A stretch of DNA of 64,000 bases from Lepas anatifera (Eukaryota > Arthropoda > Thecostraca > Lepadidae), in the NCBI GenBank assembly GCA_034440635.1, contig JAOTON010001356.1:82501-146500 (forward strand). Direction: 5' to 3'. The notes beneath the pieces were generated by a model. The model saw only the letters and a list, made by a program, of their open reading frames with translations, did no database searches and was not told the origin of the DNA. Position 1 is the first letter of the stretch, and every line of letters starts with the position of its first letter. Made by a program: the position numbers and the translations under genes. Of this stretch, positions 28,101 to 37,100 are shown in pieces.

Positions 28101-31100
28101 TTTACAGGGAGGATTCTAAGTAAAGGGAAAACTACTTTGTATTGAGAACAATGTGGATTTTATGACAGAACATGTCGTCAATATATAACGGTCGAAGTGT
28201 TTGAGGCGTTTTGTGAGCTTAGGTTCAGATCATTAACGGAGGGTCCCGCTGCCGTAATAGTCACGCCGACTTCCAATCTGCCATTTTTGCGTCAAATCAA
28301 TCTCAAGCCAGGAGGGACACGTGGATGTTGTCGTTTTGCAGCTCGCTACGAATTACATGGGTAAAATGTGTAATTCTTCTGCACTAGCAATACATTTTGT
28401 TCCGACCTACATTTTGTTCTGACGTACATTTTGTTCCGACGTTTTTGCCGACGTACATTTTGTTCCGACAGGTGTGGAACATCCGCACCAACTCGCCCTG
28501 GTCGGTGATGACTCTGCTGGGCCACTCCGGCACCGTCCGCTGTCTGCACCTGCTGGAGAACAGGCTGGTCTCCGGCTCCACCGACACCACCATCAAGGTG
28601 GGTCCCTCCTCCGACAGACTGGACTCTGACACCACCGTCAAGGTGGGTCCCTCCTCAGACAAACTGGACTCTGACACCACCGTCAAGGTGGGTCCCTCCT
28701 CAGACAAACTGGACTCTGACACCACCATCAAGGTGGGTCCCTCCTCCGACAGACTGGATTCTGACACCACCGTCAAGGTGGGTCCCTCCTACAAACTGGA
28801 CTCTGACACCACCATCAAGGTGGATCCCTCCTCCGACAGACTGGATTCTGACACCACCGTCAAGGTGGGTCCCTCCTCCGACAAACTGGACTCTGACACC
28901 ACCGTCAAGGTGGGTCCCTCCTCCGACAGACTGGACTCTGACACCACCGTCAAGGTGGGTCCCTCCTCAGACAAACTGGACTCTGACACCACCGTCAAGG
29001 TGGGTCCCTCCTCCGACAGACTGGACTCTGACACCACCGTCAAGGTGGGTCCCTCCTCAGACAAACTGGACTCTGACACCACCGTCAAGGTGGGTCCCTC
29101 CTCCGACAGACTGGACTCTGACACCACCGTCAAGGTGGGTCCCTCCTCAGACAAACTGGACTCTGACACCACCATCAAGGTGGGTCCCTCCTCCGACAGA
29201 CTGGACTCCGACACCACCATCAAGGTGGGTCCCTCCTCCGACAGACTGGACTCTGACACCACCATCAAGGTGGGTCCCTCCTCCGACAGACTGGATTCTG
29301 ACACCACCATCAAGGTGGGTCCCTCCTCCGACAGACTGGACTCTGACACCACCGTCAAGGTGGGTCCCTCCTCCGACAGGCTGGACTCTGACACCACCGT
29401 CAAGGTGGGTCCCTCCTCCGACAAACTGGACTCTGACACCACCATCAAGGTGGGTCCCTCCTCCGACAGACTGGACTCTGACACCACCATCAAGGTGGGT
29501 CCCTCCTCCGACAGACTGGACTCTGACACCACCATCAAGGTGGGTCCCTCCTCCGACAGACTGGACTCTGACACCACCGTCAAGGTGGGTCCCTCCTCAG
29601 ACAAACTGGACTCTGACACCACCATCAAGGTGGGTCCCTCCTCCGACAGACTGGACTCTGACACCACCGTCAAGGTGGGTCCCTCCTCAGACAAACTGGA
29701 CTCTGACACCACCATCAAGGTGGGTCCCTCCTCCGACAGACTGGACTCTGACACCACCGTCAAGGTGGGTCCCTCCTCCGACAAACTGGACTCTGACACC
29801 ACCGTCAAGGTGGGTCCCTCCTCCGACAGACTGGACTCTGGCACCACCGTCAAGGTGGGTCCCTCCTCCGACAGACTGGACTCTGACACCACCATCAAGG
29901 TGGGTCCCTCCTCCGACAGACTGGACTCTGACACCACCGTCAAGGTGGGTCCCTCCTCCGACAGACTGGACTCTGACACCACCGTCAAGGTGGGTCCCTC
30001 CTCCGACAGACTGGACTCTGACACCACCGCCAAGGTGGGTCCCTCCTCCGACAGACTGGACTCTGACACCACCGTCAAGGTGGGTCCCTCCTCCGACAGA
30101 CTGGACTCTGACACCACCGTCAAGGTGGGTCCCTCCTCAGACAAATTGGACTCTGACACCACCATCAAGGTGGGTCCACTCCAACAGCGCCGCTGGCTTC
30201 TGCAGGCCAAAAGATGTAACGCCGTAAACTTTCACGGCCGTAAGATGGTCAACTCCTCAGGCACCGCTTGTGGCCTATATAGCGTATAATAGCGATCATT
30301 TATTAACTTTGATATAGCGTTATATTGATGTGGTGATCTATTTCAGCCCCATTTATCGGTGGAACACATTCCCTTCTAACCTGTTGGAAACTGGGTTTTA
30401 TGGTTTGCTATCCTTAGCATGACAATTTTATTTACGTTTTCGGAGGAGTCAAATTAATACCGTGTGCACCGAATAGTACACTTTTATTTATTTATTTATT
30501 TATTCAGCAGGATCGCCAACAGATAAATCCAGTTCAGGTAAGTCCAGGCATTAAAGCGTATTTACAGTGGAACACATCAGACAGTATACATACTAACAAG
30601 TAATAGGTAAAAATAAAAATGAAAACAATTGAAAAGTAAAATTTGAATGGGCTTAGAAAGAGATCGCGGTAAAATTGCGGTAAAATCGCGCACCATAAAA
30701 GTAAAATAAGACGTAAAGGCCTAAAAGATGAACCAGCACGGCCAAAAGCCTCACAACCTTGCCACATATCTTATAATATGGTTTCTGTGAGTGGCCTTAC
30801 TGCCAGCAGAGCTTTACTGTTGAATTTTGACGTCATTTGCAAAAATATCGGCTTCAACATCACGGCTGAATAAAAACATGTTGAGAGCCTCGGGAGGCGA
30901 CAAAGATGCCGCTCTGTACGTGTTGACGCGTGCTCGGGGAATAACAACGTCAGGTTGCGGGCCGATCGGGCAGGCACCTGCAAGAAAAAGCGCTGAGCAG
31001 AGCAGGTACATCGAGCTTTGCACGGATTACATTTCTAGTAAAATTAAATCGTGCTGTACCCTCCGTGCAGCGGAGAAGAAATTTTGAAATGTGTTAGAAG

Positions 31101-34100
31101 ATGCTCGTAGAGAGAGAGTGCTTGTCCAGATGGAATGTGGTGGATAAGCCACGAAGAAGCTTATGTTGAACCCGATCGACCCGAACCTTGTGGGAGTCAG
31201 CCGCCCCCGCCCAGACAACGCTGCAATATTCTAAAATAGAACGCACGTTGCAGTAGTATGCAGCCGCGAGCTTTACTGTTGAATTTTGACGTCATGAGAC
31301 CGGTCTGAAAGATCGAATGAGTAATCCGAGAGATCGATTGGCCCGCTTAACTATAGTATCTACATGATTGGCAAGGTGAGTTTAGAATCGATTATGACAC
31401 CAAGATCACGAATTGTTTCAACGTGCTCCAGCACCGAGGGGCCTATAAAGTAGTTTTCCGGACGGGTGCGCGCCTGAGGGTCATCGTCAGAATTTGCATT
31501 TTGATGGATTTAGTGTTAGTCCTCACCTGACAGACCACGCTGCGAGGCGGTCAAAGTCCCCCTTCAGCAGCCGTCCATCAGATTGTGACTTAATTTTTCG
31601 AAAAATTTTGACGTCTTCGGCGTACATGAGGCAGCCGCTCTGAATGAGGTCCGGAAGGTCATTTATGTACAGAGAAAAGAGCAAAGGGGCCAGAAGGCGC
31701 CTTCAGGCACACCAGAAGTTACAGGTCTCCAATCGAAATTTTTCCGTTGACGATGACCCTCTGACGCCTATCGGAGAGGTACGAGACGAACCATGTTAGG
31801 GCTGTGTCCTGGAGATGATATGATTGTTTTAGTTTGTGAATTACGTACGTCAGTACGAATTTTGTCGTATAACTGAGGCCCCATTGTTGAATATTCAGTT
31901 TCTACGCATACTGTGGACGAAGGGCAGCTATTGGGCCTTAGCTACGTCGTTCCACCTGTTGTAGCTTTCGACAGCCCTTGAACACGTGCGCTGGAGAACA
32001 CAGGACCTGATCAGACACATCCCTTTTTACTTCTGACTTTACTACACACCAACGTCGGGGAAGTGGCGTCGGGGGGCTCCAAATTCTGTCTAGACTGATA
32101 GCTGGGCTCGAACCTGCTATCATTTGCAGCGCTGCCGGAGGTCACGTGTTTTGATCGGAACGCGCACTATCCAGCTGTTTCATCCATACCCCTCCGATGG
32201 GTTAAATTATCGCCAGGCATGACCCGATCTGACCTTTCGAAGGTATTGTTCTTACTGGCCCAGAAGCAATATTCCTGGTCTGATGTCATTTAGGCGTGTG
32301 ACCCTCTCCGCGCAGGAGCAGTGGATCTGACGTATTTCTATGGCCGGCGAGTCTGGAACCTATACGCAGGAGCTGTGTGCCGCAAAATGACCGAGGCTTT
32401 CCACACGCCCAAAAAACACCACCGAGCTGTGTGCCAATCGATTGCGAGCCATGTGATTATTTCACCATGTATTTTAACGCTGCATGCGATTTTTGGCATG
32501 CGGAAAAGCCCTGAAAAGGCCTTTAGAACAGGTGTTGGACCTCTCCACGCAGGAGCAGTGTACCTGACGTGGTCCGATGTCCGCAGTGTGGGACCTCTCC
32601 ACACAGCAGCAGTGTACCTGACGTGGTCCGATGTCCGCAGGTGTGGGACCTCTCCACGCAGGAGCAGTGTACCTGACGTGTTCCGATGTCCGCAGGTGTG
32701 GGACCTCTCCACGTAGCAGCAGTGTACCTGACGTGTTCCGATGTCCACAGGTGTGGGACCTCTCCATGCAGGAGCAGTGTACCTGACGTTTTTCGATGTC
32801 CGCAGGTGTGGGATCTCTCCACGCAGCAGCAGTGTACCTGACGTGGTCCGATGTCCTCAGGTGTGGGATCTCTCCACACAGGAGCAGTGTACCTGACGTG
32901 GTCCGATGTCCGCAGGTTTGGGACCTCTCCACGCAGCAGCAGTGTACCTGACGTGTTCCGATGTCCGCAGGTGTGGGACCTCTCCACGCAGGAGCAGTGT
33001 ACCTGACGTGTTCCGATGTCCGCAGGTGTGGGACCTCTCCACGCAGGAGCAGTGTACCTGACGTGTTCCGATGTCCGCAGGTGTGGGACCTCTCCACGCA
33101 GGAGCAGTGTACCTGACGTGTTCCGATGTCCGCAGGTGTGGGACCTCTCCACGCAGGAGCAGTGTACCTGACGTGTTCCGATGTCCGCAGGTGTGGGACC
33201 TCTCCACGCAGCAGCAGTGTACCTGACGTGTTCCGATGTCCGCAGGTGTGGGACCTCTCCACGCAGGAGCAGTGTACCTGACGTGTTCCGATGTCCGCAG
33301 GTGTGGGACCTCTCCACGCAGGAGCAGTGTACCTGACGTGTTCCGATGTCCGCAGGTGTGGGACCTCTCCACGCAGGAGCAGTGTACCTGACGTGTTCCG
33401 GTGTCCGCAGGTGTGGGACCTTTCCACGCAGGAGCAGTGTACCTGACGTGTTCCGATGTCCGCAGGTGTGGGACCTCTCCACGCAGGAGCAGTGTACCTG
33501 ACGTGTTCCGATGTCCGCAGGTGTGGGACCTCTCCACGCAGGAGCAGTGTACCTGACGTGTTCCGATGTCTGCAGGTGTGGGACCTCTCCACGCAGCAGC
33601 AGTGTACCTGACGTGTTCCGATGTCCGCAGGTGTGGGACCTCTCCACGCAGCAGCAGTGTACCTGACGTGTTCCGATGTCCGCAGGTGTGGGACCTCTCC
33701 ACGCAGCAGCAGTGTACCTGACGTGTTCCGATGTCCGCAGGTGTGGGACCTCTCCACGCAGCAGCAGTGTACCTGACGTGTTCCGATGTCCGCAGGTGTG
33801 GGACCTCTCCACGCAGCAGCAGTGTACCTGACGTGTTCCGATGTCCGCAGGTGTGGGACCTCTCCACGCAGCAGCAGTGTACCTGACGTGGTCCGATGTC
33901 CGCAGGTGTGGGACCTCTCCACGCAGCAGCAGTGTACCTGACGTGGTCCGATGTCCGCAGGTGTGGGACCTCTCCACGCAGCAGCAGTGTACCTGACGTG
34001 TTCCGATGTCCGCAGGTGTGGGACCTCTCCACGCAGCAGCAGTGTACCTGACGTGTTCCGATGTCCGCAGGTGTGGGACCTCTCCACGCAGCAGCAGTGT

Positions 34101-37100
34101 ACCTGACGTGTTCCGATGTCCGCAGGTGTGGGACCTCTCCACGCAGCAGCAGTGTACCTGACGTGTTCCGATGTCCGCAGGTGTGGGACCTCTCCACGCA
34201 GCAGCAGTGTACCTGACGTGTTCCGATGTCCGCAGGTGTGGGACCTCTCCACGCAGCAGCAGTGTACCTGACGTGTTCCGATGTCCGCAGGTGTGGGACC
34301 TCTCCACGCAGCAGCAGTGTACCTGACGTGTTCCGATGTCCGCAGGTGTGGGACCTCTCCACGCAGCAGCAGTGTACCTGACGTGTTCCGATGTCCGCAG
34401 GTGTGGGACCTCTCCACGCAGCAGCAGTGTACCTGACGTGTTCCGATGTCCGCAGGTGTGGGACCTCTCCACGCAGCAGCAGTGTACCTGACGTGTTCCG
34501 ATGTCCGCAGGTGTGGGACCTCTCCACGCAGCAGCAGTGTACCTGACGTGTTCCGATGTCCGCAGGTGTGGGACCTCTCCACGCAGCAGCAGTGTACCTG
34601 ACGTGTTCCGATGTCCGCAGGTGTGGGACCTCTCCACGCAGGAGCAGTGTACCTGACGTGTTCCGATGTCCGCAGGTGTGGGACCTCTCCACGCAGGAGC
34701 AGTGTACCTGACGTGTTCCGATGTCCGCAGGTGTGGGACCTCTCCACGCAGCAGCAGTGTACCTGACGTGTTCCGATGTCCGCAGGTGTGGGACCTCTCC
34801 ACGCAGGAGCAGTGTACCTGACGTGTTCCGATGTCCGCAGGTGTGGGACCTCTCCACGCAGGAGCAGTGTACCTGACGTGTTCCGATGTCCGCAGGTGTG
34901 GGACCTCTCCACGCAGGAGCAGTGTACCTGACGTGTTCCGATGTCCGCAGGTGTGGGACCTCTCCACGCAGGAGCAGTGTACCTGACGTGTTCCGATGTC
35001 CGCAGGTGTGGGACCTCTCCACGCAGGAGCAGTGTACCTGACGTGTTCCGATGTCCGCAGGTGTGGGACCTCTCCACGCAGGAGCAGTGTACCTGACGTG
35101 TTCCGATGTCCGCAGGTGTGGGACCTCTCCACGCAGGAGCAGTGTACCTGACGTGTTCCGATGTCCGCAGGTGTGGGACCTCTCCACACAGGAGCAGTGT
35201 ACCTGACGTGTTCCGATGTCCGCAGGTGTGGGACCTCTCCACGCAGGAGCAGTGTACCTGACGTGTTCCGATGTCCGCAGGTGTGGGACCTCTCCACGCA
35301 GGAGCAGTGTACCTGACGTGTTCCGATGTCCGCAGGTGTGGGACCTCTCCACGCAGGAGCAGTGTACCTGACGTGTTCCGGTGTCCGCAGGTGTGGGACC
35401 TCTCCACGCAGGAGCAGTGTACCTGACGTGTTCCGATGTCCGCAGGTGTGGGACCTCTCCACGCAGGAGCAGTGTACCTGACGTGTTCCGATGTCCGCAG
35501 GTGTGGGACCTCTCCACGTAGCAGCAGTGTACCTGACGTGTTCCGATGTCCGCAGGTGTGGGACCTCTCCACGCAGGAGCAGTGTACCTGACGTGTTCCG
35601 ATGTCCGCAGGTGTGGGACCTCTCCACGCAGCAGCAGTGTACCTGACGTGTTCCGATGTCCGCAGGTGTGGGACCTCTCCACGCAGCAGCAGTGTACCTG
35701 ACGTGTTCCGATGTCCGCAGGTGTGGGACCTCTCCACGCAGGAGCAGTATACCTGACGTGTTCCGATGTCCGCAGGTGTGGGACCTCTCCACGCAGGAGC
35801 AGTGTACCTGACGTGTTCCGATGTCCGCAGGTGTGGGACCTCTCCACGCAGCAGCAGTGTACCTGACGTGTTCCGGTGTCCGCAGGTGTGGGACCTCTCC
35901 AGCGTACCTGACGTGTTCCGATGTCCGCAGGTGTGGGACCTCTCCACGCAGGAACAGTGGTCGAGTATGTCGTGTAAGGTGACGATGGTGGGACACTCGG
36001 ACACCGTCCGCTGCGTGCAGGTCAGTCAGCTGTAGTACAGGTTAGTCCGATGCCGTACTGGTCAGTCCGCTGTCGTGCAGGTCAGTCCGCTGTCGTACAG
36101 GTCAGTCCGCTGTCCTACAGGTCAGTCCGATGCCGTACTGGTCAGTCCGCTGCTGTACTGGTCAGTCCGCTGTCGTACAGGTCAGTCCGATGTCGTGCAG
36201 GTTAGTCCGCTGTCGTACTGGTCAGTCCGATGCCGTACTGGTCAGTCCGCTGTCCTACTGGTCAGTCCGATGCCGTACTGGTCAGTCCGCTGTCCTACAG
36301 GTCAGTCCGATGCCGTACTGGTCAGTCCGCTGTCCTACAGGTCAGTCCGATGCCGTGCAGGTTAGTCCGCTGTCGTACTGGTCAGTCCGATGCCGCACTG
36401 GTCAGTCCGCTGTCGTGCAGGTCAGTCCGCTGTCGTACTGGTCATTTCTGATGTGTAAGGCCTAGTCGCTGTCCTGCAGTTAAGACTCCGATTATCGAAC
36501 CGAGACGTCCGCTGCCTACGGGTGGAAGGTGGATGGCTTGAAATTTAAAGGGACTGTCGCACCTGGTCACAACGTCCGATTTTAACTGAGATAGCCAAGT
36601 TGTAAAGCAGGTCGGAAAACCCGGTACTCCATATTGGTCATTTGACTTGGAACTCGAATTTCCGTAGAAAAAGCTAAAACCTACCTGACACCAGCCCCTC
36701 AGTCCCTGTCGCACGGGTGGCCATTGTTGTCAGCTGCTGGTGTGACGACAGTATGCTGACGTCACGATGAGCATCAGCCAATCGAAGCCCTTGAAGCGTT
36801 TCAAGTATGGTAATGGTTGCCAGATCGTGACATCATCCACAGTCAGATTTTTCTTTTTCTAGAGGAGTATTTTTAAAACCAATATTGAGCTTATTGTACT
36901 TTTTCAGAGAAATCATGAGTGTTTTCATTATTTTTACTAAAGTACGCCTAATTACACTAAATTCCGGGATTCGTCCAAGGTGCTAGGCTCGAACCTTTAA
37001 GGGAGCAAACGAAAGACGGCGTTTACAGGAGTGATGCTTAAAACAAAGCCGATATCACCCTCCATACAGCTCGATACTGAGTGAAAGTCCCTGCTATTTT

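Noticed and set aside
28789..30210. Minus-strand 473-residue frame over the 45-bp array
   Set aside because: Period divisible by three keeps it open by chance; antisense to exon 6 readthrough and without family features.
32531..35930. CRISPR array
   Set aside because: Units are contiguous with no unique spacers and the locus is animal nuclear DNA.
32474..36004. Three overlapping minus-strand open frames of about 1000-1180 residues
   Set aside because: They are products of the 55-bp period, which cycles through all frames and lacks stops on that strand. They run antisense to a well-supported acceptor array.
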